Position numbers and translations under genes: made by a program. A model generated the notes under the pieces. It made no database searches and was not told the origin of the DNA. It saw only the letters and a list, made by a program, of their open reading frames with translations. From contig OY783195.1 in assembly GCA_963678675.1 (NCBI GenBank), positions 14,302,143 to 14,366,142 of the forward strand: a DNA stretch of 64,000 nucleotides, in the 5' to 3' direction. The DNA is from Xiphydria camelus (taxonomy: Eukaryota; Arthropoda; Insecta; Hymenoptera; Xiphydriidae). This document shows, one piece after another, positions 45,674 to 56,910 of the stretch. Each line of letters begins with the position of its first letter. Position 1 is the stretch's first letter.

Positions 45674-46106
45674 CTATGGGACTCAGTAGTACTTTTGCTA
45701 CCGGAGAGGGGATAGCCAGTGGCATGGCGCGGTAGCCCCCACTACGGCACGTAGTAGCAGGCACATAGCGGTATTCTAAGAAGAGAGAAGCACTGTTGCC
45801 ACTATTCTCGGGCCAGGCAGTGTATATGTGTGAGGTACACTTGTACACAGGAGGTCTCTGTGTAGCAAGGAGCTCAGAGTACAGAGTTACTCAAAAGTTT
45901 CGTTCGTGCGTAATACAGTTTGTGATCAGTTGTACTAAGTCCCGAAGCAAAAAATTTGAATACGACTGTCACCATTGAAATACCTTAAAGGATCGCAAAA
46001 AGAAAAAAATTGACGTAAAGTTTTATATCCTCTTTTTTTGTGTCCCAATCTGAATATTCTTTCGTTGTGATGTTCACAACTCGGGCCAATGCCCGGTCAA
46101 TACCTA
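45674..46106. other. No gene seen
   Basis: Interior of the 43196-47691 element. Short frames only; no motif recognised. Confidence 0.4.
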
Positions 46107-47375
46107 TACAATATGTCCCGTGGATAACGCAAGTATTTGAATTTCCCTGTTATTTGACTTTGGTAGTGCTTGGAACGGTGCTGTAGTTAGAGTTGGCTTC
46201 AGAAGAGTGCGCTGCGTTCTTACGAGCCGTGTTTCAAGAGCGAAAAGTGTAAAACGTCTGATTTCCCGGGAACTGTCAATTCGGGAGATCGAAGCGTCTA
46301 ACCTCGAAATTAACTGAATTTGTAAATAATGGTAAATAATGTGTAGAAGTGATGAGAAATAATCATACAGGTTTCGGAAACACGGCTCGTAAGAACGCAG
46401 CGCACTCTTCTGAAGCCAACTCTAAGGGGCCATCCATATATTACGTAAGACGTTTTTGGCCTCTTTTTGACCCCCCCTCACCCCAGTGTAAGATACTGTA
46501 AGATTCCAGAGGACCTCCCCCCCCCCTAAATCTTACATAAGACGTAACTTTTTAAAGTCATTCTTGAGCTTGCCGTTGATACTGCTTTCAAATGTCAGAT
46601 GAATATTAGGAAGAGATTGACTATATTTCGAGACGGTCCTGCTAAACAATAGCATCATACATAGTCAGAACGAGGATGCTGTACATAGGAGCTGTTTAAA
46701 TAGACTCTTCATTATTCGCTATTCTCTAATTGTTTATCAACAGCGTATTTTATCCGAGTGGAAGCCCAACACGATTGATGTAACGTTTATAGTCTACTAC
46801 GGTATATTTCTTTATGCACTTCATCCTCGTTCTCACTCTTCGTATCAACGGAAAACATTAGAAAACATATATTCACTCAGTTGAAGTAACTTCATTTTTA
46901 AACTTCGTTTAATAAAATATATCCTCAGTAGAGACGTCCTGCTCCTCAACCCACTCGACGTCCTCCACTCCCGTTTCACTATTTCGGAAGATGCACATAA
47001 GCTCCCGATCACGACGCAATGCCACTCATGCAGGTCGCCTCTTCTCTGCTTGATCCTGGGTTTTGCACATTCTTTTATCTATTGTTACTGCATTAGTTGA
47101 TGCAAAGTACAGCGCTTCTTTCAATCTGTATTGAGTGATTTGATAGCATTTTTGGCTAGGAATTTCTCACGTAAGATGAGGTCTAGACCCCCCCCCCCCC
47201 CCCCCCGCCTCCCCGCCCCATTGTAAGACACTGTAAGAAATATTCATACCCCCCTCTCCCCCTCAAACGTCTTACGTAATGTATGGATTGCCCCTAACTA
47301 CAGCACCGTTCCAAGCACTACCGAAGTCAAATGTGGGGGAAATTCAAATACTTGCGTTATCCACGGGACATATTG
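46107..47375. repeat. Foldback split by a Harbinger-like element
   Basis: Left arm 46107-46235 (TATACAATATGTCCCGTGGA ... AACGCAGCGCACTCTTCTGA-type inner part) is mirrored by 46372-46425 plus 47295-47375. The right arm is interrupted by the 46426-47294 insertion. Confidence 0.8.
46426..47294. mobile_element. Harbinger-like MITE, 869 bp, TSD TAA
   Basis: GGGGCCATCCATATATTACG at 46426 and the complement of GGGGCAATCCATACATTACG at the right end, with TAA outside (46423-46425, 47295-47297). The intact left arm of the host foldback shows the same site with a single TAA. Long C-runs occur near both ends (46500-46540, 47186-47210). Confidence 0.85.
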
Positions 47376-48050
47376 TATACATCGATAAATCTTTTTAGTA
47401 CGAATTTTTTGGTTTCTTCTTGTTCATTCCCGAAATCGGAGCCGGGTGAGCCTATGTACGACGGCACGGGCAACGTTGCTTCCATGGCTGCGCTTGAAAT
47501 ACTGTTCAATTACTGATGCTCTTGCACTCAATCAGTATTTTCATCAGTATTTTGGCTCCGCCCAAATACTTTCAGGATCCCGAAAGTATCATCAGTATAC
47601 TGATAGTCCATCAGTATTTGCCCTCACACGGTCAGTAATATTGTCAGTATTTCGAAATACTGTCAGTAATACTGATCGTGTGAGGGCCGCTTAATGGAAC
47701 GCTCGCCAGGCTAGTAGAGCGGTAAATTCGAATATTTTCTATACTAATTTATGACTGGAGGGGTATAGATGCAAAACCCGCCAAGTCACATTTATAGCAA
47801 TTCCCATTTATAGCAATTTTATGAATATACTTATAGCATAAGTACTAGATTGATTAAAAAAAAAGCTTTTTTAATTAATTCTTTTGGCGGCACTTAAAAC
47901 GTTAGTATTTAATGTAACTTTGAATATGTCGCCGGGTACACATTCTCACTCAATATTTAGGGGTGTCCCAATCGCTTTTTCTGATTTCCATTTGAATAGC
48001 ACGGTGAAATTGTTGAATCATTGGTTTAGTGCTAATTCCTTCTACGGTAA

Positions 48051-48285
48051 AAAAATTTCCCCGTGAAAAATTAGAAAAATTGAGAGTTTTAGGTGTAATT
48101 GACGTAAAGAAGTATTGTTTTTGATTATTAAATAAAATTAAATGGTAATCACGGGGGAATAAATTGTGCAATTGATTCCCCTATAATTATCATTTAATTC
48201 TATTGAATAATTGAGAGTAGGTAATGTTTCTTTATGTCCATGACACCTGAAACTCAATTTTTCTAATTTTTCACGGGGAAATTTT
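48051..48285. mobile_element. Foldback MITE with CCCCGTGAAAAATT ends
   Basis: AAATTTCCCCGTGAAAAATT at 48051 is inverted at 48265-48285. A second inner pair (AAATTAAATGGTAAT / ATTATCATTTAATT) makes a two-tier hairpin. Confidence 0.7.
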
Positions 48286-48325
48286 CAACGTACCGCGGAG
48301 TTGAGGTATTCGCTCGTTCGTAATA

Positions 48326-48506
48326 GGGACCGTGCAAAAAGTATAGAGGGAGTTGTAGCGTCGATGCTTGCTGATATCAATTACTTTTCCAAATAATTAA
48401 TATTTCAATAATTAAAAATTTCTCCCATATGAACACTTGTAAAATTTTCTTTCAAACATTCTGATTATTGCCATCAGGTGGCGTAGCAATCATCATGCAC
48501 GGTCCC
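48326..48506. mobile_element. TA-flanked MITE with GGGACCGTGCA ends
   Basis: GGGACCGTGCA at 48326 is inverted at 48496-48506, with TA outside both ends. About 180 bp, no gene. Confidence 0.65.
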
Positions 48507-48889
48507 TATACCCGGTGAAAAACTAGTCTTTATATCTCTATGGTGAAAAGAACGTCTGCTCGAGCTCAGCAAACGAAAAAGCCGAAAAAATCTCGAGAAA
48601 GTTACTTCGTCGCGACTTTTCCCCCCCGCCACCTTTTGCGGATGCGTACTACGTACTAAGGGGCGGAGTCAGTACCGACCAAGTATATACTAAATGCAAC
48701 TTTTGTCGGATTGGAACACAGCCTAAATTTATTGTAAGTATACAAATAATTCTAATACTGTCCAAAATATTTTCGCCTTTCAAATTTTGTTAGCCATCAT
48801 GGGTGGTAATGGACATCGCCTACGATTTTTTTATTTAATAAAAAAATTATTAGACGACTTACAAAAAATCGCGCGCTAGTGGCCTAGTA

Positions 48890-49808
48890 GGGGAAGGTGG
48901 GGCAAAGTGGGGACCGTAACGTATTTCAAATTTTTTCATATATAAAAAAAGTTAATTTAGTTGTAAATAAAATTTGTATCTCTTCTCGATCGATATCGCT
49001 CTTGTGAAAAATGTTTAAATAGTATTATTCAATAATGTCTAAATATAATATACTATTAAAGAAAAAACTACTTTCTCCCCGCTTTGCCCTAAGGGCGGGG
49101 CAAAGTGGGGACCGGTCAAAAAACCATAGTAGACGGAATAAAAGCGATTTATTGTCACGAATCATTTAAGAAAAAAAACTCAGGTTAAATATACATTGAA
49201 AAATAATGACAATAAATCAAACGAATGAAAATTAGGTGAATAAACAAGGCGAGCGCCACATACACCGGTCAAAACGTTAAGATCCGCAGATTGCATGTCC
49301 TTTTCCGACCATCTTTGTTGAGAAGACTTTTTAAAAATAATTTCGGACCATGCTGAAACACGCACGTAAATAATTAATTCATTCGATATCAGTAAGAGGA
49401 TGCCTTGAAACCTCCCCGCTTTGCCCCTCCTCACTTTGCCCCTGATGCACATTTTTAATTGACAGTTCGTTATTTGATCAAAAATCAACATAACGATACC
49501 ATTCTAGGCTGTATTTGTTATCTAAAGAATTCCCTTCAACACCATGTAACTAATTTTGGTGCAGAAAAATTCTTTCATTACTTACTTGTGTTGTAATACC
49601 AGAAGATTCTTATATCAAGGCCAAAAAACCAGGTGCGTGTTCCATAACTTCGTTATGTAATGTCAGACTGAGCTGCAACGTCCAAAACTAACACCAGGGC
49701 ATTTTGTTAACTAAATTCATACTGTTTTTGTTAGATATCGCTGTTCTTCACGCGAATTATCGACAACTCCCCGCTTTGCCCCGCTCCTCACTTTACCCCA
49801 CCTTCGCC
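48890..49808. mobile_element. 919-bp element in repeat R copy B, TSD TAGTA
   Basis: GGGGAAGGTGGGGCAAAGTG at 48890 is inverted with three mismatches at 49789-49808. TAGTA lies on both sides (48885-48889, 49809-49813). GGGGCAAAGTGGGGA words recur inside at 49097 and, complemented, at 49410-49440. No transposase seen. Confidence 0.7.
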
Positions 49809-50256
49809 TAGTAGTTAAATACGATCGATAAAAATTGATTTCAGCGCATATAAATAAGCAGAGAAAGAGATATTTCGGAACTACTGATTTGTGTAAATTT
49901 TGCCAGCACACAATAATGTTAAAAGATACCTCTTAAGGCTTCTCTTCTCAGGTTTTCTCGCGTCTTCATATCAGCAGCAGTGCCTCTGACATACACCTTG
50001 AAGAATGAAGACTATAATTTAAACGATATCTTAATTTCAGAAAACTTTCGTATATGCAAACGACCATTTACAGATTCTAATGCAGTGTTTTTTGTAAATA
50101 AACAGTCAAAAAACTTATTCACTGATTAAAATCGTAAGGGATTTGATAGAAAAATTGATAGCCATAATAGTTTCAGCAATGTTAGGCTTTGTAGTACTTA
50201 CGCTAAAATCAAGTTGCATTGTGTGCCAGTGAATTCTGATTTCCATTAAATCTATA

Positions 50257-50833
50257 CAGGGTGTTCGGAAAAAACACCGACACAGAAATAGGGGTGATAG
50301 GTTACGTCATTACAAGTATTTTGATATAAGGGACCTATACCCGCAAGCGCCCCCCCCCCCCCCCCCTTCTGGAGATATCAACTTTTCAAGTTTATAACGA
50401 CCGAGGTTGATCAAAGTAGAATAATATTGAGTTTTTTGTCTACCTGTACAATTGAAAAACAAATGAAAACTCCTTGTATCCGCATCATCTTCGAAAAGTT
50501 CAAGGACTTGAGCCAAGCGGTTATCCTTTCCGCAAGCAGTTTGCGCAGTGGCACATCTATCCAGAATCGTTTCCGATGTTGCATGGACATGGGTGGCCGT
50601 CATTTTGAGCATTTGCTGTAGTACATTGTTTTTGTATCTCGTAAAATTAAATATTTGTTACCATCTTGATACGTTTCTTATTCTACTTTGATCAACCTCG
50701 GTCGTTATAAACTTGAAAAGTTGATATCTCTAGAAGGGGGCGCTTGCGGGTATAGGTCCCTTATATCAAAATACTTGTAATGACGTAACCTATCACCCCT
50801 ATTTCTGTGTCGGTGTTTTTTCCGAACACCCTG
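50257..50833. mobile_element. Tc1/mariner-like MITE, copy 2, inside the Helitron 5' end
   Basis: Same element as 739-1310 in inverted orientation, with the same GRHFEHLL-ending frame (50427-50621 on plus) and TA outside (50255-50256, 50834-50835). A C-run interrupts the left arm near 50352. Confidence 0.85.
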
Positions 50834-50883
50834 TATATATAAAAATGAATGTTTATCTGTCTGTTTGTCTGTATGTTTCTTAT

Positions 50884-52380
50884 GCCTTCCTAAACCGTTC
50901 ATCCGATTGCGATGAAACTTTGGGAAATGGTTGGACGCATGCCCGCGATGGTTTCTGAGTTAGTAAATCTTATACAGGGTGTTCAAAAAGTCCCGGTACG
51001 GCCGATTATCTCAGCGGGAAAACATTTTAGAGAAAAATGTTTAATACAAAACTTTAAGGATTTTCCCTTGGCTATCCAGTGGTCGTATTGGATTTGACCT
51101 TGACCGTGACCTTTAAGGTAATATCAAATGCCTTCCTAAACCGTTCATCCGATTGCGATGAAACTTTGGGGAATGGTTGGACGCATGCCCGCGAAGGTTT
51201 CTGAGTTAGTAAATCTTATATAGGGTGTTCAAAAAGTCCCGGTACGGCCGATTATCTCAGCGGGAAAACATTTTAGAGAAAAATGTTTAATACAAAACTT
51301 TAAGGATTTTCCCTTGGCTACCCAGTGGTCGTATTGGATTTGACCTTGACCGTGACCTTTAAGGTAATATCAAATGCCTTCCTAAACCGTTCATCCGATT
51401 GCGATGAAACTTTGGGGAATGGTTGGACGCATGCCCGCGAAGGTTTCTGAGTTAGTAAATCTTATATAGGGTGTTCAAAAAGTACCGGTACTGATGATTA
51501 TTATGCCTTCCTAAACCGTTCATCTGATTGCGATGAAACTTTGAGGAATGGTTGGATGCATGCCCGCGAAGGTTTCTGAGTTAGTAAATCGTATACAGGG
51601 TGTTCAAAAAGTAGCGGTACGGATGATTATTATGCCTTCCTAAACCGTTCATCCGATTGCGATGAAACTTTGGAGAATGGTTGGACGCATGCCCGCGAAG
51701 GTTTCTGAGTTAGTAAATCTTATACAGGGTGTTCAAAAAGTCCCGGTACGGCCGATTATCTCAGCGGGAAAACATTTTAGAGAAAAATGTTTAATACAAA
51801 ACTTTAAGGATTTTCCCTTGGCTACCCGGTGGTCGTATTGGATTTGACCTTGACCGTGACCTTTAAGGTAATATCAAATGCCTTCCTAAACCGTTCATCC
51901 GATTGCGATGAAACTTTGGGGAATGGTTGGACGCATGCCCGCGAAGGTTTCTGAGTTAGTAAATCTTATATAGGGTGTTCGAAAAGTACCGGTACTGATG
52001 CTTATTATGCCTTCCTAAACCGTTCATCCGATTGCGATGAAACTTTGAGGAATGGTTGGACGCATGCCCGCGAAGGTTTCTGAGTTAGTAAATCGTATAC
52101 AGGGTGTTCAAAAAGTAGCGGTACGGATGATTATTATGCCTTCCTAAACCGTTCATCCGATTGCGATGAAACTTTGGAGAATGGTTGGACGCATGCCCGC
52201 GAAGGTTTCTGAGTTAATAAATCTTATACAGGGTGTTTAAAAAGTCCAGGCACAGCTGATTATCTCAGCGGGAAATCATTTTAGAGAAAAACGTTTAATA
52301 TAAAACTTTTAGGATTTTTCCCTGGCTACCCAATGGTCATATTGGATTTGACATTGACAATGACCTTCTAGGTCAAATTG
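50884..52380 (+). repeat. Two-length tandem array (246 and 129 bp) with higher-order order L-S-S
   Basis: The marker GCCTTCCTAAACCGTTCATC starts at 50884, 51130, 51376, 51505, 51634, 51880, 52009 and 52138, giving spacings 246, 246, 129, 129, 246, 129, 129. Short units lack a 117 bp part containing CCTTGACCGTGACCTTTAAG. Each unit holds an AGGGTGTTCAAAAAG word. Short units differ by diagnostic bases (CTGATG versus GGATGA) that repeat in the same order. Confidence 0.85.
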
Positions 52381-52689
52381 ATTTTTTAAAATCCGAACCT
52401 CTATTTTATATACCGAAAATGAAAAGAGCGGGAAATTTCACGTTCAAATATGTCCTTGACCATTATTTCCACGTGACCTTTATGGTCAGCGGAGGTCAAA
52501 TTGAGGTCAAGTACAGTTGGGCTTCGTACCATGAAAGCTATGGGCCCTATACAAATTCTTTTTGATAGTAGGATTTAGGATTTTTTTAGTGGCTGTACAA
52601 TGGTGATATTGTATTTGACCTTGACCATGACCTTCATTTGGAATCTCTTACATCTGACATAATATTCCAAATCAGTTACACGAAAAATC

Positions 52690-53021
52690 CCTTAGTGCCA
52701 ACCAAATTTAATCGAGGTAACAATCATCACTGGCAAATTCAAAGGCGAAGACGTCCTCATTCACGCATACCTATGATTTCCAACGATTTAACATTCGAAT
52801 TCAAGCGGCTGCAGTTCCCTTTGCGTCTTGCTTTTGCTATTACCATCAACAAAGCACAAGATCAATCGTTGACTATTGCTGGCTTAAATTTGGAAAATTC
52901 ATGTTTTTCACACGGCCAATTGTATGTGGCTTGCTCCAGAGTTGGCACACCGAAAAATTTACACGTTTTTACTCCAAATAAAAAAATAAAAAACATTGTC
53001 TATCCGCTGGCCTTAAGATAA
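52690..53021 (+). pseudogene. Helitron helicase C-terminal fragment
   Basis: The frame starts VTIITGKFKGEDVLI, shifts, then continues RIPMISNDLTFEFKRLQFPL, RLAFAITINKAQDQSLTIAG, LNLENSCFSHGQLYVACSRV and GTPKNLHVFTP to a stop. TINKAQ and QLYVACSRVG are Pif1 helicase motifs V and VI. The N-terminal Rep and ATPase parts are absent, so it cannot work alone. It continues further than the minus-strand fragment at 2968-3228. Confidence 0.85.
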
Positions 53022-53477
53022 ATTAATAAAAGATATATACTTTCCAATTTAAATTAAATACATGTGGTTTTTTTAGCGTAGCATGGCTCCCTACCTATGA
53101 GTACAGATATCTGCTAAAAATTCATTAAATGACGATCAAAATCAATCCACAATCTACCCTTGCGAAGCTGGGACGGGCTGCTAGTAAATAATAAATGTTC
53201 CTGCTACACGTATATTTACAAAAAACGCTGCATTACGAAGCGTAAATGCTCGTGTAGAATTGATGACATTGATTCGCGTGTACAAAAGTTTTCTGAAATT
53301 GAGAAATTGTTTAAATTATAGTTTTTATTTCCTGGCGCGTGTGTCGAAGAGACTACTGTCAACACATAAAGATTCGCAGGACTCATAGTTGGTCGTTTCT
53401 CTCATTTTTACTCACTCATTTATACCATTTCACTTTTTCCTTATTTTTTCTTCAATAACTCACTTTTTTAAAGATCA

Positions 53478-53479
<2 letters not shown>

Positions 53480-53518
<39 letters not shown>
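53480..53518 (+). repeat. (TC)n microsatellite
   Basis: Uninterrupted TC dinucleotides for about 38 bp, upstream of the candidate exon at 53569. Confidence 0.9.
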
Positions 53519-53521
<3 letters not shown>

Positions 53522-53568
53522 TCCCCCTCTGCCTTTTTCTATCCCTATCGTACCGTATCTTAATACGT

Positions 53569-53682
53569 ATGACACCATTAAAAGTAAGAAAAGAGCCAGA
53601 GAAAACTCCGATAAAAATGTTCGAAGAAGCAAATGAAGAAATGAAAAAGGCAGTCAAGAAAGGTGATACGAATGATATACAG
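53569..53682 (+). CDS. Candidate host exon (MTPLKVRKEPEKTPIKMFEE)
   Basis: Thirty-eight codons from ATG, charged and helix-prone (EEANEEMKKAVKKGDTNDIQ), ending at a GT donor (ATACAG|GTAGCT). It matches no repeat here. Further exons are not visible; the next 6 kb are foldbacks. It may be a real first exon or chance. Product unrecognised. Confidence 0.35.
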
Positions 53683-53729
53683 GTAGCTTAAAGTTTATTA
53701 GAGGCTGTGAAACGCTTAACACGTTAATA

Positions 53730-55103
53730 GTCCAGGACATTTAGCTTGAAAATCATGCAATCTTCTAAAAATCGAGCTCACCGAAATTTTTTTAACTGCT
53801 TATTATGATGTACCAATATATGCCTGAAAGTTACGCCACCGACGCACTGGAGCTTCGTGACATATAAGAGGTCAAAGGTCGCGGATTTTGTTATCTTGCT
53901 TCCTATCGTTCCAACGTGAAAAATATCTATTACAAAAGTTGAAGATCTCAATTTTGAATACCTAATAAAAAATATTTGACGTAAATACGCCTAACCGTTC
54001 TCGAGATATGTAGCTGAATATGTGGAAAAATGCAAAAATAGCCAAATTCTCAGGTCCCTATTTCCCGGAACGGTCTCGCCGACCGTTACTCAATTGTTTC
54101 AAGAATAATTTCGGGTTTTTATTTGACTATCGGGTTTTATATTCAGTCTCAACCGAGTTATAGGCCGAGTAAGACGGGAAAAGGGAAAAAACCTACTAGG
54201 GAAACCATATAAAAAAAACGCTCCGCGCATTCTACCTCAAAGGTGATGTGGAAATGAATGCTTCCACAAACTTCGCAGCATCGTATCTCGAAAACGGTAA
54301 GGTGTATCTGAAAAGTGTGTGGGGCCATTTAGTTAGATAATTTCATGATCTAACAGCATGAGTAAGACGGGAAAAGGGAAAAAAACCTACTAGGGAAACC
54401 ATATAAAAAAAACGCGCCGCGCATTCTACCTTAAAGGTGATGTGGAAATGAATGCTTCCACAAACTTCGCAGCATCGTATCTCGAAAACGGTAAGATGTA
54501 TCTGAAAAGTGTATGGAGCCATTTAGTTAGATAATTTCATGGTCTAACAGGAATAACTTTTTCCATTTTTGTGTGAGTCACAGAGAACGAGATAATAGCG
54601 TTAAAACAGATGTAGTATTTTTTGACCAAAACTTATCTTTCGTGTTTCATATCTCGAGAACAGGTAGGCGTACGAAAACCAAACTGCACTTTTTAGAAAG
54701 GGCGTTTATTCATAAAAACATAATTATATAGGTGTAATTGCCGTTTGAGTAGTAGGAAGAGAGAAGAATGCGGCGATACATGTTGCATACCCGAATTTAG
54801 CTATTTTTGAATTTTTCCACATATTCAGCTACATATCTCGAGAACGGTTAGGCGTATTTACGTCAAATATTTTTTTTAGGTATTAAAAATTGAGATCTTC
54901 AACTTTTGTAATAGGTATTTTTCACGTTGGAGCGATAGGAAGCGAGATAACAAAATCCGCGACCTTTGACCTCTTATATGTCACGAAGCTCCAGTGCGTC
55001 GGTGGCGTAACTTTCAGGCATATATTGGTACACCATAATAAGCAGTTTAAAAAAAATTTCGGTGAGCTCGATTTTTTGAAGATGATTACTAAATGTTCTG
55101 GAC
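53730..55103. repeat. TA-flanked foldback, ~315 bp arms
   Basis: GTCCAGGACATTTAG and CTAAATGTTCTGGAC ends between TA (53728-53729, 55104-55105). Arms 53730-54045 and 54795-55103 are reverse complements. The spacer contains a direct repeat. Confidence 0.8.
54167..54552 (+). repeat. Two-copy 193-bp tandem repeat in the foldback loop
   Basis: GAGTAAGACGGGAAAAGGGA at 54167 recurs at 54360. The copies are nearly identical. Confidence 0.85.
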
Positions 55104-56241
55104 TATATCTGTTACCCAATAATCTAGCCCTCCTCTCTGGTGCTGGCATATGTATATTTTTTAAATGTATAGTTTAAGCCTTTAATAGTTCAATGTAAAT
55201 ATGTTGAAAAATGAAGTTTCCAACGAAATTAGTGTCAAAAGGGCCATGTCGGCCAAAGCCATCACGCGCACCACCGAACATATAGTCTAAGAGCCAGCGA
55301 CGTTTTTGTGGTAGTGATTTTGTAAAGAAAAAATCTATTATAATATAAATCGTGAGGCGAACTTATTTTCTTTTCATATCGCTGAGTCTGGCACCCTTAA
55401 TCCCTGGCTCCAGGGCGTAATGAGCATTTTTAGGGGGGTCGAAAATTCATATTTTGAAGTGATTTTGTAAAACAAAAATACATATTGAAAATCATTGTCA
55501 TGAGCTCAGTATACTAAAACAGAAATTGCTAGATCATTTTATTATGCCTAACAGCTCGCCAGACGCCTCAATTTGTAATTTAAAAAATTGTTTTTTGAAG
55601 TCATAGTGTAATGTCTGGATTTTTTTTACATAAATAGATTATTTAATTCTAAGCCCCTCTCTAAAATGCCAGACGGATATTTCATGGCGAACATGTCAAA
55701 CAAAAATGTTTAAGTATTGTAATTTCGTTATTTAAGAAGTCTCGTCAGTACTTTGCGGGGTGAGGTACGCGGGGCGAAACATCAAAGAAACCGACGGTTA
55801 TTGCCAATCCTAGATAAGTTAATTTACAGAAGAAAAAATAGTAAATACATGGTTAGGCAGATTCAAGATCTGTTAATTTCAGATTTCTTATGCATTTTAA
55901 AGATGATGAATATGTTTATAATTTATTTTTTGCGTTAAATTGATTTTATTATAAAATTATAAAATGTGTGCAAGACGTGGCAACGGTGGATTAGAATATT
56001 CCGCAGTTGGTACTAGTTCTGTAGATAACGTAGAATATCTGATTTACCACACAGCGTTTACTCATAACCTAGAACAAGTGTAACTTCTCGTGAAAAGTAG
56101 CATGAGTGAAAAATATTCGAAGAAAAGAAAAAATGTTTAATTTTTTGAAACCCCAGAAGATTCGGTGGAACGGAAAATTTGTAACAGAAAAATATTATAG
56201 GAAAATGATTCAATGTCTACGAATGGGTCGTGGAGAGTCAC

Positions 56242-56376
56242 CAGGGCCGCTTCTAGATGTTGAGACGCCTTCGTGCTTAGCGCTCTTTTCTGGAGAAGGT
56301 ATGAGGCCTTTTGGCGCCTCATGGCTAGTGCACCTTCGTGCGTGGCACGAAATGGCCCCCGTTAGACGCGGCCCTG
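56242..56376. mobile_element. hAT-like MITE, copy 2, 8-bp TSD
   Basis: Ends CAGGGCCGC and GCGGCCCTG, with AGAGTCAC directly on both sides (56234-56241, 56377-56384). An 8-bp duplication and CAGGG ends fit hAT. Related to 32733-32853. Confidence 0.85.
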
Positions 56377-56773
56377 AGAGTCACAGCAAAACGTCATAGC
56401 CTCTGCGTTGCCACGATTTTGCATATGGCCGCCGGTTTTGCCTGAAAATTCGCGTTTTCCCTCACATTTTTTCTTATTATACAAAAACCGCTAAGTAAAA
56501 GTGATTTATTTCATGCAAAAACAAAACTACGCATCTTACCATATAATTTGAGCATATTTTGTGAATTTTCTGTCTTGCTAAAACTGTGTTTGACGTCTGT
56601 TTAGCAGTATGTGCATAAGCCACAATGTTAAAATGCCTACTTTTAAAAATTAATTACAAAGAAACGGTTAAGTGAAAATTGATTGGTTTTTGATTTTCAT
56701 CTATAAGATACTTGGCTAAATACATGAAAAAAATCTAATAAAAATCTGTCTTGAAAAATTTCACTGACGAGAC

Positions 56774-56910
56774 TCCTTAAGTATGGGCAGTCGCGGGAGC
56801 TGCGGGGAGCGGGGACGGTTAAGGAGTGGGGATTGAAGTCACTGAAGTCAATCCCCACTCCTCAACCATCCCCGCTCCCCGCAGCTCCCCGCGACGTCCC
56901 ATACTTACAA
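56774..56910. repeat. GC-rich palindrome, ~137 bp
   Basis: AAGTATGGGC with GCTGCGGGGAGCGGGGACGG is mirrored to CCCATACTT. The centre is GAAGTCA/CTGAAGTC. Its GC content contrasts sharply with the flanks. Confidence 0.8.

Larger units (their letters stand above)
43196..47691. mobile_element. Harbinger-like 4.5 kb element, TSD TAA
   Basis: AGCGGCCCTCACACGATCAG at 43196 is inverted at 47672-47691, with TAA outside (43193-43195, 47692-47694). CAGTATT subterminal repeats continue inward at both ends. A short frame from ATG 43350 (MDKKQKACIAITLYC) may be a transposase N-terminus remnant. Two further insertions lie inside. Confidence 0.75.
42587..48722. mobile_element. 6.1 kb element, TSD CTAAA, hosting further insertions
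   Basis: GCTGTGTTCCAAT at 42587 is inverted at 48710-48722. CTAAA flanks both ends (42582-42586, 48723-48727). Repeat R copy A has the unoccupied site (CTGAATTTG after GGCCGCT). Its own sequence is only the outer ~0.6 kb and ~1 kb; the rest is nested. Superfamily not assigned. Confidence 0.75.
41816..49930 (+). repeat. Dispersed repeat R, copy B, split by nested elements
   Basis: Pieces 41816-41885, 42308-42586, 48723-48884 and 49814-49930 are collinear with copy A (15728-17490). Gaps are filled by elements at about 41895-42306, 42587-48722 and 48890-49808. Confidence 0.65.
50251..53184 (+). mobile_element. Helitron, non-autonomous relic with both ends
   Basis: The 5' end TCTATA is split by a MITE and continues TATATAAAAATGAATGTTT with CTGTCTG runs. 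The 3' end is GAAGCTGGGACGGGCTGCTAG followed by T. TC at the start, CTAG at the end and insertion between A and T are the Helitron rules. Only a fragment of the helicase gene remains (52690-53021), on the same strand. Confidence 0.82.
50009..53323. repeat. Foldback whose loop contains the Helitron
   Basis: Sequence 50009-50110 (CTATAATTTAAAC ... TAATGCAGTGTTTTTTGTAA) is mirrored, diverged, at 53206-53323. Without the Helitron the loop would be about 0.16 kb. Confidence 0.7.

Noticed and set aside
53475..53657. Minus-strand frame ending in an RE-repeat tail
   Set aside because: The tail is the (TC)n microsatellite in antisense; no homology.
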